From an uncultured bacterium (lineage in GTDB: Bacteria > Verrucomicrobiota > Kiritimatiellia > RFP12 > UBA1067): a stretch of 22,269 bases of DNA. The notes under the pieces are model-generated. The model searched no databases. It was not told the origin of the DNA and saw nothing but the letters and a program-made list of their open reading frames with translations. A program made the position numbers and the translations under genes. Position 1 is the stretch's first letter. Each line of letters opens with the position of its first letter. This document shows, one piece after another, positions 14,909 through 22,269 of the stretch. The DNA lies in assembly GCA_902779075.1 (NCBI GenBank), contig CACZAK010000095.1:1-22269 (forward strand), read 5' to 3'.

Positions 14909-16316
14909 TCAGCGGGCGCCACGCATGAAGAGAACAGCGGAGACAGTCCGGAAAAGGATCCAGATGTCCATCCACGGAGACCAGTTGAGGACATAGTGGA
15001 CGTCAAGAGCGACGCGGCGCGCATAATCGGTGTCGCTGCGCCCCGACGCCTGCCAAAGACCGGTTATGCCGGGCTTGACAGAGGCAAAAGTGTCGTAGGA
15101 AGAACCGTAGTGCGCAACCTCGCCTGCCTTCGACTATCGGCCTCGGCCCCACGAGCGCCATGTCGCCGGCGAAGACGTTGAAAAGCTGCGGGAACTCGTC
15201 TATCGACGTCTTGCGGAGAAATTTCCCAAGCGGCGTAACGCGCGGATCGTCGGCAAGCTTGAAGTTCGCCTCCCACTCGGCCTTGCGCACAGGATCGGAC
15301 TCGAGTATCGCCTTGAGCCGTGCGTCGGCGTCCACGTACATGGAGCGGAACTTCCATACGCGGATCGGACGCCCCCTCTTGCCGAGGCGGTTCTGCCTGT
15401 AGAACACGGGTCCGCGGCTCGTAAGCTTGACAAGGACGGGAATCACCACGAAAAACGGTGACAGCAGTATGAACGCCAAGAACGCGAACGCCTTGTCGAG
15501 AACATGCTTCTCCACGCGAAGCACGCGGAAATGGCGCTGGTTCACCATTTCGACTCCCCCTATGCCGTCGAACATCACGGTATGCCCGCCGTCCACCGGG
15601 AACGACGACCCGCCTGGCATGTACTCTATGTGCGCGAAGTTTGCAGCAAGGTCGGCCACGGCGCAACGGAACAGCCGCGCGTCCTGGCAAGTGACGAGGA
15701 TGCGGACGCCACTACGTTCGGCAGCCGCGACGATGTCTTTCACGTCGGTTCCCGTGCGCTCCGCAATGCGAAAACCGAGATAGGAGTCCAGGGAAATCGC
15801 CTGCTCGAGCCGACGGACGATCTCGCCTTCGCCAGACAGCACGACAGGGATGCGGGCGCCGTTGAAGCGGAAGGCCACGCTTCTCACAAGGTCGCGGAGA
15901 GGCTGTGCAAGCAAGGCGACGAGGATTCCCGACATCACGATGACCGCGCGGGAATAGTTCTCGGTCGTCTGGTATGCGAGTGCGAGATAGGCGATGACGC
16001 CGATATGGACGAGTATCGACGACCCAACCAGACGCCGCAACTCCTCGATCGGGTTCAAGGGCGCGGCCGGATGGAAGATGCTTCCGTGGTAAAGTCTGAA
16101 CATCGAATTAAGCGCGAGATAGGCAATGGCCATCGGCCAAAGGCGAAGATAGAACTCCGCGCCGTACTTGTAGTGGCCGAATCCAAGCGCACGATAGGCC
16201 CACACCACAAACGCCCAGGTTGCAGCAAGGCAGAACAAATCGGACAGCATTAGAAGGACTACACGCAGCCCCCCTGTCCAGATACGCCTGCCGCCCACTG
16301 AAGTCCCTACGCTCAT
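14909..16316 (-). CDS. WbaP/WcaJ-type undecaprenyl-phosphate sugar phosphotransferase, frameshifted near its C-terminus
   Basis: The N-terminal half has about four to five membrane helices and a soluble Rossmann-like middle. The C-terminal half is the bacterial sugar transferase (PF02397) domain: hydrophobic stretch about 274-297, GPVFYRQNRLGKRG (302-315), KFRSM (322-326), the catalytic D373-E374 in SIDEFPQL, and GPRP (390-393). After E396 the frame fails: it reads 41 unrelated residues to a stop at 15003. The expected tail (YGSSYDTFASVKPGITGLWQ, SGRSDTDYARR, then the LNWSPWMDIWILFRTV helix) continues in another frame to a TGA at 14909-14911. One extra base in GTCGAAGGCAGGCGAGG (about 15116-15132) explains it. 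The enzyme primes repeat-unit synthesis by moving a sugar-phosphate to undecaprenyl phosphate. Start: ATGA overlap with the upstream gene and GGAGGAG before it. As read, the uncorrected CDS is 15003-16316. Confidence 0.88.
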
Positions 16317-18319
16317 TTAAACTCCTCCAAAACCGCAGCGCCAATGCCTTCGTTGCGCGCGTTAAAATGGACGTTGGACTTGTCAAACCAGAGATTGAGC
16401 CAGATGTCCAGCGTCTTCTTGGTCTTCGACACGGTAACCGGGACGGCGAAATCCGCCCTCACAAAGCCGGCATCCACATCGTCGGTGAACACGAAGACAG
16501 CCGACGACGCGCTCACCTTGTACGAGCCGACGGTCCCCGCAAGCTTTGTCAGGCCGTCTGCCGAAACGGTAAGCGTCAGGTTCGCGGTCTTCGAGGTGGC
16601 GAAGGCGAACTGCCACTCGCTGCCGATCGAGTAGACCTTGAAGTACCACGTGCCGACCACCTTGGGCATCGCCACCGCGACCGTCTCGTCGAGATAGACT
16701 CCCGACGCGTTGCGCTCGAAGGGCGCACGCTGGGCCCAGACGTCGTAGGACGTCCCGTAGGAAGGAGAAAAGACGCCAGACTTGCAGAAGGACTCGTCAA
16801 GGGGCGGCAAAACTTCGGGAACCGTAAAGTGCACGACGTCTTTTCCCGTGGAACTTGCAAGTGTCGCAGTGTATGTCCCGTCGCCGTTCTTCGTCCAGCC
16901 AGTCCCAGTCAGGGAATATGTGCCCTTCGCAGTGACGATTTTTGCGGAAAGACTGGCGTTCGCCGGCGCGGACATGCGGAAGGTGCCGCGGTTCAGAAAC
17001 GCGAGAACGTCGGCGCGAGATGTGTCTTCGCCGCCAACGAAACCGTTAAATTCGCCTATGCAACAGTCGGGAACGCCTATCTCGAGCTTGAAGGTACGCG
17101 TCAGCGTCTGACCGGCCGCCGAGACGACCGTCACCTTTGCCGTGAAGGTCCCGACCTGCGTCGTCGCCCCCAATATGCGGCCGCCGGCATAGGAAAGCCC
17201 GGCGGGAAGCCCCGTGACGGACGAGGACTTCGGCGTACCGGCGGCAGAGGCAGGGGTAAGATCCAGTTCAAACGGTTCGCCAGGGACGATCACCTTGCTT
17301 GCGTAGTCCTCGTCCGCGAAGACAATAGCGTCCTTGACCACGACAATCTTCCGCGTCGTCGAAGACGAGCCCTTCTTGAACTTCACCGTGTATGTCCCGG
17401 CCTTCGTCGGCTTGCCAGTCCATTTGCCGGTCTTGGGGGTCCATTTCAATCCCGGAACCTTTGACGACGTCTTCCATCCCTTCAACTCGCCCATGGTTAT
17501 CGTCGCAGCGACCCCTATATAGTATGTCCTGTATGTGATTCGCCGCCATTTTGCATACAGGGTCACGTTGACCGATGCCTTGTTCTTGTAGGCGACTGCA
17601 CCGGATTCCGTCTTCGCCCAGCCGAGGAAGGAATAGTCCGTGCGGACAAAGGTGTTTGCCGGCAATGAGAAAGACGTTCCCACCTTCGCCGTGACGCGGG
17701 CCATTTCGCCCGTCCCGCCGTTTGGATCGAAGTCAACGTAGTAGGGCTTCACTACAGCAGGGGTCGGGACAAACTTGGCGCACTTCTTCTTGATGTACGC
17801 GACGGTGTTCTTGGCACCGGCGCTTCCATCCCTGTTCCCGTCGACCGTGTCGCCTATTGTCGCCACGTCGACCTTGCCCTTCGGCCAGTAGATGCGCACG
17901 AACGGATAGCCCGTATTCTTGTTTGCCCTGATCCAATTGAATATGTCGCCGCCCTCCCTGCCGTTGTCAGCCTTGCTGCCGCTGCTCTTCGTCGAGCCGT
18001 TGCCCTTGTCGCCGTAATATGTAAAATAGAACACCATGCCGCTCGACGTCATCCACTTCTTGAAATAGCTCGTATTGCAGCCGTTCTCGAACATGACGCA
18101 GTGCCCGCAGGCGTCGCCGTTTGACCACACCGCGATGAACGGCAGTCCCCTGTCGGTCGCGTATTTCTTAGCTTTGTGGAAGTTCGACTGCCACTTGCCG
18201 GTCGTGACCGCGGCGGTGTAAGACGCACGAGTCTTCAAGAGTGTCGCCGTCGGGCTTGCCGCGTATGACGAGGCAATAGAAAAAAGAAGCGCCATGAACG
18301 CCACTAGAGCTCTGTTCAT
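16313..18319 (-). CDS. secreted thioredoxin-fold protein with InlB-type B-repeat and Ig-like modules
   Basis: This 668-residue protein starts with a signal peptide (residues 1-20, cut after SSYA). Residues about 45-180 look like a thioredoxin fold: FIAVWSNGDACGHC places a CxxC pair at C71/C74, and GYPFVRIYWP holds the likely cis-proline. Residues about 191-259 form one InlB/Listeria-Bacteroides repeat (VDFDPNGGTG to FLGWAK to LYAKW). Ig-like segments follow (GLPAGLSYAGGRILGAT is He_PIG-like), then modules also seen in the large protein at 20232-22269. AGGAGG (18333-18328) with an 8-base spacer fixes the start, in preference to one nine codons earlier. Probably periplasmic or surface exposed. 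Its stop overlaps the phosphoglycosyl transferase start (ATGA), tying it to glycan synthesis. Function unknown: disulfide or redox role, or a glycan acceptor, are guesses. Confidence 0.85.
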   Translation of the reverse strand: MNRALVAFMALLFSIASSYAASPTATLLKTRASYTAAVTTGKWQSNFHKAKKYATDRGLPFIAVWSNGDACGHCVMFENGCNTSYFKKWMTSSGMVFYFTYYGDKGNGSTKSSGSKADNGREGGDIFNWIRANKNTGYPFVRIYWPKGKVDVATIGDTVDGNRDGSAGAKNTVAYIKKKCAKFVPTPAVVKPYYVDFDPNGGTGEMARVTAKVGTSFSLPANTFVRTDYSFLGWAKTESGAVAYKNKASVNVTLYAKWRRITYRTYYIGVAATITMGELKGWKTSSKVPGLKWTPKTGKWTGKPTKAGTYTVKFKKGSSSTTRKIVVVKDAIVFADEDYASKVIVPGEPFELDLTPASAAGTPKSSSVTGLPAGLSYAGGRILGATTQVGTFTAKVTVVSAAGQTLTRTFKLEIGVPDCCIGEFNGFVGGEDTSRADVLAFLNRGTFRMSAPANASLSAKIVTAKGTYSLTGTGWTKNGDGTYTATLASSTGKDVVHFTVPEVLPPLDESFCKSGVFSPSYGTSYDVWAQRAPFERNASGVYLDETVAVAMPKVVGTWYFKVYSIGSEWQFAFATSKTANLTLTVSADGLTKLAGTVGSYKVSASSAVFVFTDDVDAGFVRADFAVPVTVSKTKKTLDIWLNLWFDKSNVHFNARNEGIGAAVLEEFK

Positions 18320-18327
18320 AACCTCTA

Positions 18328-18333
18328 CCTCCT
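18328..18333 (-). promoter_or_regulatory. strong Shine-Dalgarno deciding the start of the thioredoxin/InlB gene
   Basis: AGGAGG lies eight bases before the ATG at 18319, where a signal peptide begins. The alternative upstream start at 18346 would add nine charged residues ahead of the signal peptide and lacks such a site. Confidence 0.7.
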
Positions 18334-18354
18334 TTCCGTGACACAAAATTACCG

Positions 18355-20214
18355 TCAGTCACCGACAACGTAGCGCATCCATCCGTATATGTAAAGTTCC
18401 ATCGCCGGGACAATCGTGACCCAATCCCTCTTAACTGCGTATTCCGCCTCGTAGCGCGCGACGAACTCGCCAACTACGAGCCGCACCTTGCAGGACGCGA
18501 ACAGTCCCTCGGGGAGGGCCGAAGGCGGAAACGGCGGGGAGATGAAGACGACCTCCTCCGGCAGGTTCCGCCGCGCATCCGCGCCGCCTTCCGAGACATG
18601 GCGCATCCACTCGTCGCACGCACTGCCCGCAAGAACCAGTCTGCGGACGCCTTTTCCTGGAAGGTCCGCGATGTCGCGAACGTACCCAACGCCAGGAGCG
18701 GCTTTATTGTAGACATAGAAGCGGCGGATGTCACGGCACGAGAACACCCCGCCGAGCGCGACTCCGTCGTCCACTACCCATATCGACGGTTCAGCCGACT
18801 TTACCCGTATCTGCCCGTCGACGACGCGAATCGGATAGCCGCGCTTAGCGCGTCCAGATCCGATCTGGTAGATGGCAAAAAGCACAACCGCAGAAAGTAC
18901 CGCGGCGGCGAGAACGACAAGGCATGCCGGCTTGAGGCGCCAGTGCCTCCACGGACGCTCCGCGATAAAGGCGACAAGGATCAGCCACGGCGTGAAGCGG
19001 ATTACGGAATTCATCATGACGGCGTTGAACCATCCGCACACGAGAAGCGCAATCGCAAGCCCAAGCGCGACCGTGCGCCGCGACCGCAGAGCCGTGTAGA
19101 CCATGAGGGACAGCGAAGCCAACCACACAAATATGTACCAGAAGCGCCCCATTCGCGAATAGCCAACGATCCTTGTAAGGTGGTCGTTTACAAGCGAAGC
19201 CGACAGCGAAACACTGGTAAGCCCACCATACCAGTCCATATAGGCCCTGCCGACATGCATGTCGCCCCATCCGTCTGGTGCCTCGGCAACCATTGTCGGA
19301 GCTGTGGCCCACATTTCCAGGCGTATGTCGTTGGACCACTTCGACGCCTTGGAAAAGCCACGCGTAAGAAGGCGCGACTCGTGGGTTGCAAACCAGCCGA
19401 CGGCTACAAGAAGAACGACGCATGCAAGGGTCCAGAAGGCCTTTGACCGCGAAAGCGTCCTGAAATTCAGGAAAATCGCCGGCGCCAGCCCCGCCGCAAA
19501 AGCCAAGAACGCACCTCTTGATGCGGTCATTACAAGTGCGCCAGAAGCCGCCACGAAGATGACGGCTCCTATGACCTTTGCCACCCGTGGCCTTGCGAAA
19601 AAGAAACCCGTAGAAAGGAGTGCAATCGCCAGATAAAGGAATCCATTGTCGTTTGGGTTGGGGAACGGCCACTGAAGACGCCCGCTCTTCGCCCATTTCT
19701 TGCTGAGTTCGCGGTTGACTTCGCTGGACAGTCCCTTCTTTCTGGTAGCGCCGCCCTTTGCGGAGCGCTTGCCCGAGGGCTTAGCAGGCGCATCAAAGGC
19801 ATAGGGAGGGCCTCCATCCGTCGGAGAACGCTCAAGCGCGTAAGGAAACTCGTACTTCTTGCCGCCTTGCATGAACATCACCAACCTGCCGCGGTCGAAG
19901 ATGTAGTGGGCTATTCCTCCCTCCACGTTGCGGCCAGTCTCCACGAGAACCAGATTGCCGCGTATCTCGCCATGCCAGCCGCGAACGCTCCAGAGCGAGG
20001 GGTCTTTTGGGTCTAGACTGCCCTGGAACTCGCGGTAGGCCCCGTCAGGACTGCGCATCCGAAAGAGAAGCGCGTTCTCCGGGGCGAAGTATATCGACGC
20101 CGCGCTCGCAATTCCGTTCGATGTAGTTGGGTCAAAGCCCAACCGCTCCGGCCCAGTGGCTCCAATGGTCGCCAACGGGAGCAGCAACAGTATCGAGCGG
20201 AATGGAACCGACAT
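18355..20214 (-). CDS. O-antigen ligase/Wzy-like membrane protein with extra N- and C-terminal soluble regions
   Basis: This 619-residue protein has a signal or anchor helix (residues 5-20), then a soluble stretch (about 22-180, with a basic linker near 145-165). Membrane helices lie at about 190-207, 210-229, 233-250, 260-276, 358-375, 381-398, 408-418 and 430-450. The ligase-like core is NDNGFLYLAIALL, TASRGAFLAF (230-239), then the periplasmic stretch with R298-LEMW, P313-DGWG and LVNDHLTRIVGYSRMGRFW (341-359), resembling the Wzy_C/WaaL pattern including a histidine (H345). A last soluble region (about 475-619) contains LVLAGSACDEW. Typical ligases have 10-12 helices and no such ends. AGGAGG (near 20230) is four bases before a TTG (20220) and ten before ATG 20214; either may be the start. 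Role: polymerise or attach the glycan, possibly to protein. Specific activity unknown. Confidence 0.75.
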   Translation of the reverse strand: MSVPFRSILLLLPLATIGATGPERLGFDPTTSNGIASAASIYFAPENALLFRMRSPDGAYREFQGSLDPKDPSLWSVRGWHGEIRGNLVLVETGRNVEGGIAHYIFDRGRLVMFMQGGKKYEFPYALERSPTDGGPPYAFDAPAKPSGKRSAKGGATRKKGLSSEVNRELSKKWAKSGRLQWPFPNPNDNGFLYLAIALLSTGFFFARPRVAKVIGAVIFVAASGALVMTASRGAFLAFAAGLAPAIFLNFRTLSRSKAFWTLACVVLLVAVGWFATHESRLLTRGFSKASKWSNDIRLEMWATAPTMVAEAPDGWGDMHVGRAYMDWYGGLTSVSLSASLVNDHLTRIVGYSRMGRFWYIFVWLASLSLMVYTALRSRRTVALGLAIALLVCGWFNAVMMNSVIRFTPWLILVAFIAERPWRHWRLKPACLVVLAAAVLSAVVLFAIYQIGSGRAKRGYPIRVVDGQIRVKSAEPSIWVVDDGVALGGVFSCRDIRRFYVYNKAAPGVGYVRDIADLPGKGVRRLVLAGSACDEWMRHVSEGGADARRNLPEEVVFISPPFPPSALPEGLFASCKVRLVVGEFVARYEAEYAVKRDWVTIVPAMELYIYGWMRYVVGD

Positions 20215-20231
20215 CGGCAAGACCCCTCCTA

Positions 20232-22269
20232 CTATTCGTCAAACTCCTTCTCTTCCCAAGACTTCTCGTCATCCTCGACGGTGAGGATGTTGAACGGCAG
20301 CGAAGCCTTCCAGGCGGCCTTTTTAGTGGCGGCCTTCGTGCTGGAAGTCGCGGGCATCAGGAAGAAGCCGGACGTAAGCACGGTGTCCGCCAGTGGCGAT
20401 TCGGTGGAGTTGTCGCGCGAGAACAGCAGGACGCCCTTGTGCGAAAGGCTCGCTATCTGCTTCTGCGCCGTCGCGTATTCGTTCGCGAGATCGCTCTTGA
20501 CAATCCACTCCCAGGCGTTGAAGGTGCCCGTGACGATGCCGGTGGCCCGCGTGAACTTGACGGTCGTGTTCCACGGGTTGACGCTGGTGCCGAAGTCGGA
20601 AAGCCCGGTCGTCTTGTTCTTGACGAGCGAACGAGCCGCGACGGACATGGCATTCCCGGCGAAGGTCACTTCCAGGTCGTTCGGCGAGGAGAGCGTCGAG
20701 AACGAATACCCGCTCGTAAGCGCCTCGGCCGGCAGCTCGTCGCTGTCTTCGATCGTCGAGATGGCGAAGCCGCGGTTGAGATAGTAGTTCTGGAGATTTA
20801 CCACCTTGTCGTACCAGCCACCGGTAGGTGCCGTGCTGATGGCGAAGGCAGAACCGTCGCGGGACGTCAGAGAAGAGGCGTTCTTCTCCCACGTGAGCTT
20901 GGAGGACGGGAGTACGACCGGATAGTCGCCTGCGTCCGTGAACGCGATTTTGGCCTCGCCGCCGAGCGCATACGAGGCGGATCCTGCGTAGACAGGCACA
21001 ACGAGCGTGCAGTCAGCCGGATTGTCGAGGGAGTCGCCCACGAGCTGTCCAATGGACGAGAACGACACCGAAGTTCCGTCCGCGAGGCATCCCGCCACCT
21101 TCACGGCACCCGTCTTCTGCACGGTGAACGTCAGGTAGCCGTTCCCGACGGGGATGCCGTCGGCCGCAGAAACGCCCTCCGGAGCAAGCGCAGACGTATA
21201 GTAGCCCTCGAAGCCGCCCGCAAGCGCGGACGAGCCAAGCTCCGTCCCGCCGTTGTTGCGATAGAGGTTCGCCGTATAGTCCACGTCTTCAACCCAAGCC
21301 GTCCTCGCCGAATTGAGAACGTTGATAGTGAGTTCCGCCGTCCCCGCGGCCTCCGCAAGCGCAACCGCGTTCGTCAACGCGCCATCGCCCAGCGTCAGCG
21401 CAAGTATTGCCGAATCGGAAGCCACCACCTTCTTCTTGCTGTTAAGTTTCTTGACCGTGCTCTTCAGCGTCACCTGCACGTGGCGCGTGCATCCAGGCGC
21501 ATCTTCGTCGCGGTCCAAAAGCTCCTCGAATCCCTGTGTGCCGGTAAAGGTGTAAGCGATGCCGCCAATCGTCGCCTTCGCGGTGATCTTGCCAGCCGCG
21601 GTCGTGGTGAGCGTAAGCAGCCCGAAACGGCGCGCGTCGTTCGTCAATTCACCGTTCACCTCACTCAACACGCCACGGAACGCCCCGATCATCGTGCCGG
21701 CCGGGAGAACTTTGAAGGTCACGGGAATTGTCGTACCGTAGACATTGGGACCATAAACGGGCGTCGTTTTGCCTTTCACCTTCTTGGAATCCGTCTGCGT
21801 CCGCTTGTAGCTCTGGAGCAGGGCCGTGTACTCGCCCGGCGTGGTGGGCGCGCCGGTGAGTATCCCCGACTCGGCGTTGATTTTCACCCCCTTCGGAAGA
21901 GTACCCCCCACAAGGCGGAACAGGTTTTCCATCTCGGTCGTATAGCCATCTTCGGTACCATCGAGGTCGATATCGGGCTGTACGCACTGAATCAGCTCCA
22001 CGGCCTCTCCGGCGGCCACGAGATCGGCAACGCTGTTACCGGCAGCGTCCTTGCTCTCCGCTACGATTGATGTGATCGGCGCGCCGGCCTTCAAGGTAGA
22101 GAACGACCAAGTGGAGGGACCGGGCGTCCAGGTCAGCGCCTTAAGATCGTCGAATTTGGGAGATTCCGCATCGGTGTAGGCGTAGTCAAGCGCCCAGTAG
22201 TAGGTCTTGCCTTCCTCATAGCTGAAATCTTCGGGCGGCACGGCTTCTGCGTGATCCTTGTCATACCCG
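20232..22269 (-). CDS. large secreted/surface protein with Ig-like modules, 5' end outside the window
   Basis: The frame is open to the right edge (678 residues visible; no stop up to 22268), so the start and any signal peptide lie beyond the window. The first part contains EEGKTYYWALDYAY, like fibronectin/Ig-type strands, followed by a He_PIG-like module (LPKGVKINAESGILTGAPTT, then PGEYTALL). Two related modules follow: one opening GAFRGVLSEVNG then LLTLTTTAAGKITAKATIGG, and one opening GYYTSALAPEG then GYLTFTVQKTGAVKVAGCLADG. The C-terminal part has KFTRATGIVTGTFNAWEW and an acidic tail; no PEP-CTERM, LPXTG or type IX sorting signal is visible. It lies 11 bases upstream of the ligase-like gene in the same operon. 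Likely extracellular; no enzymatic motif recognised. Confidence 0.75.
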   Translation of the reverse strand, partial: GYDKDHAEAVPPEDFSYEEGKTYYWALDYAYTDAESPKFDDLKALTWTPGPSTWSFSTLKAGAPITSIVAESKDAAGNSVADLVAAGEAVELIQCVQPDIDLDGTEDGYTTEMENLFRLVGGTLPKGVKINAESGILTGAPTTPGEYTALLQSYKRTQTDSKKVKGKTTPVYGPNVYGTTIPVTFKVLPAGTMIGAFRGVLSEVNGELTNDARRFGLLTLTTTAAGKITAKATIGGIAYTFTGTQGFEELLDRDEDAPGCTRHVQVTLKSTVKKLNSKKKVVASDSAILALTLGDGALTNAVALAEAAGTAELTINVLNSARTAWVEDVDYTANLYRNNGGTELGSSALAGGFEGYYTSALAPEGVSAADGIPVGNGYLTFTVQKTGAVKVAGCLADGTSVSFSSIGQLVGDSLDNPADCTLVVPVYAGSASYALGGEAKIAFTDAGDYPVVLPSSKLTWEKNASSLTSRDGSAFAISTAPTGGWYDKVVNLQNYYLNRGFAISTIEDSDELPAEALTSGYSFSTLSSPNDLEVTFAGNAMSVAARSLVKNKTTGLSDFGTSVNPWNTTVKFTRATGIVTGTFNAWEWIVKSDLANEYATAQKQIASLSHKGVLLFSRDNSTESPLADTVLTSGFFLMPATSSTKAATKKAAWKASLPFNILTVEDDEKSWEEKEFDE

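Noticed and set aside
14814..14975. 54-residue N-terminal extension of the flippase
   Set aside because: It runs over the promoter and the out-of-frame tail of the phosphoglycosyl transferase; the conserved N-terminus begins at 14813.
20232..20300. C-terminal sorting signal (PEP-CTERM, LPXTG or type IX) on the large secreted protein
   Set aside because: The C-terminus is an acidic, non-hydrophobic tail with none of these patterns.
20127..22070. 647-residue plus-strand frame opposite the large secreted protein
   Set aside because: Arg-rich antisense shadow without motifs; it also crosses the junction of two minus-strand genes.
1..22269. tRNA, rRNA, CRISPR array, insertion sequence or prophage genes
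   Set aside because: No cloverleaf-like segment, regular spaced repeats, transposase or integrase motif was noticed on either strand; this was by eye only.

Overview
The window looks like a chromosomal surface-polysaccharide locus from a fairly GC-rich Gram-negative bacterium. The best guess is a member of the PVC group, perhaps a gut-type Kiritimatiellae/Verrucomicrobiota. That guess rests on large secreted proteins with InlB-type B-repeats and He_PIG-like Ig modules, found next to Kdo-transferase-like and O-antigen-ligase-like genes. The taxonomic call is inference; no rRNA or housekeeping marker is present.

Layout. 1-232 is a structured, repeat-rich intergenic stretch; at its left edge a minus-strand gene probably begins, with its ribosome binding site inside a perfect 10-bp hairpin. 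233-1891 (minus) is a LicD/DUF4422 two-domain transferase. It is divergent from a tightly overlapping plus-strand trio (1996-5025): IspD/TarI-type cytidylyltransferase, extended SDR, and CDP-glycerol-type polyol-phosphate transferase. The trio meets, tail to tail with a 23-bp overlap, a minus-strand pair (6771 down to 5003): short nucleotide-sugar dehydrogenase and GT2 glycosyltransferase. Upstream on the minus strand, from 14813 down to 6819, lies a six-gene run: Wzx-type flippase, F420H2-dehydrogenase-beta-like Fe-S protein, polysaccharide pyruvyl transferase, single-module KpsC-like Kdo transferase, AlgJ/AlgX-like SGNH acetyltransferase and AlgI-like MBOAT. The right third (22269 down to 14909, minus) is another operon: large secreted Ig-module protein (cut by the window edge), O-antigen-ligase/Wzy-like membrane protein with extra soluble domains, secreted thioredoxin/InlB-repeat protein, and a WbaP-type initiating phosphoglycosyl transferase whose last 70 residues are in a shifted frame.

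How the genes fit together (inference from families): the phosphoglycosyl transferase primes a lipid carrier, GT2 and KpsC-like enzymes add sugars (a uronic acid could come from the dehydrogenase), the CDP-polyol trio and LicD enzyme add polyol- or choline-type phosphates, and pyruvyl and acetyl groups decorate the glycan. The flippase exports it and the ligase/Wzy-like protein polymerises or attaches it. The most novel aspects are the combination of teichoic-acid-like chemistry with Gram-negative capsule and alginate-type modification genes, and a ligase-like gene placed between two secreted proteins that could be its acceptors.

Regulation visible in sequence: five promoter candidates carry a perfect TATAAT box (1907-1915, 1944-1952, 6800-6819, 11993-12022, 14859-14878), four of them with an extended TGN. 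Several start/stop overlaps of the ATGA type indicate translational coupling. No tRNA, rRNA, CRISPR array or transposase was seen.
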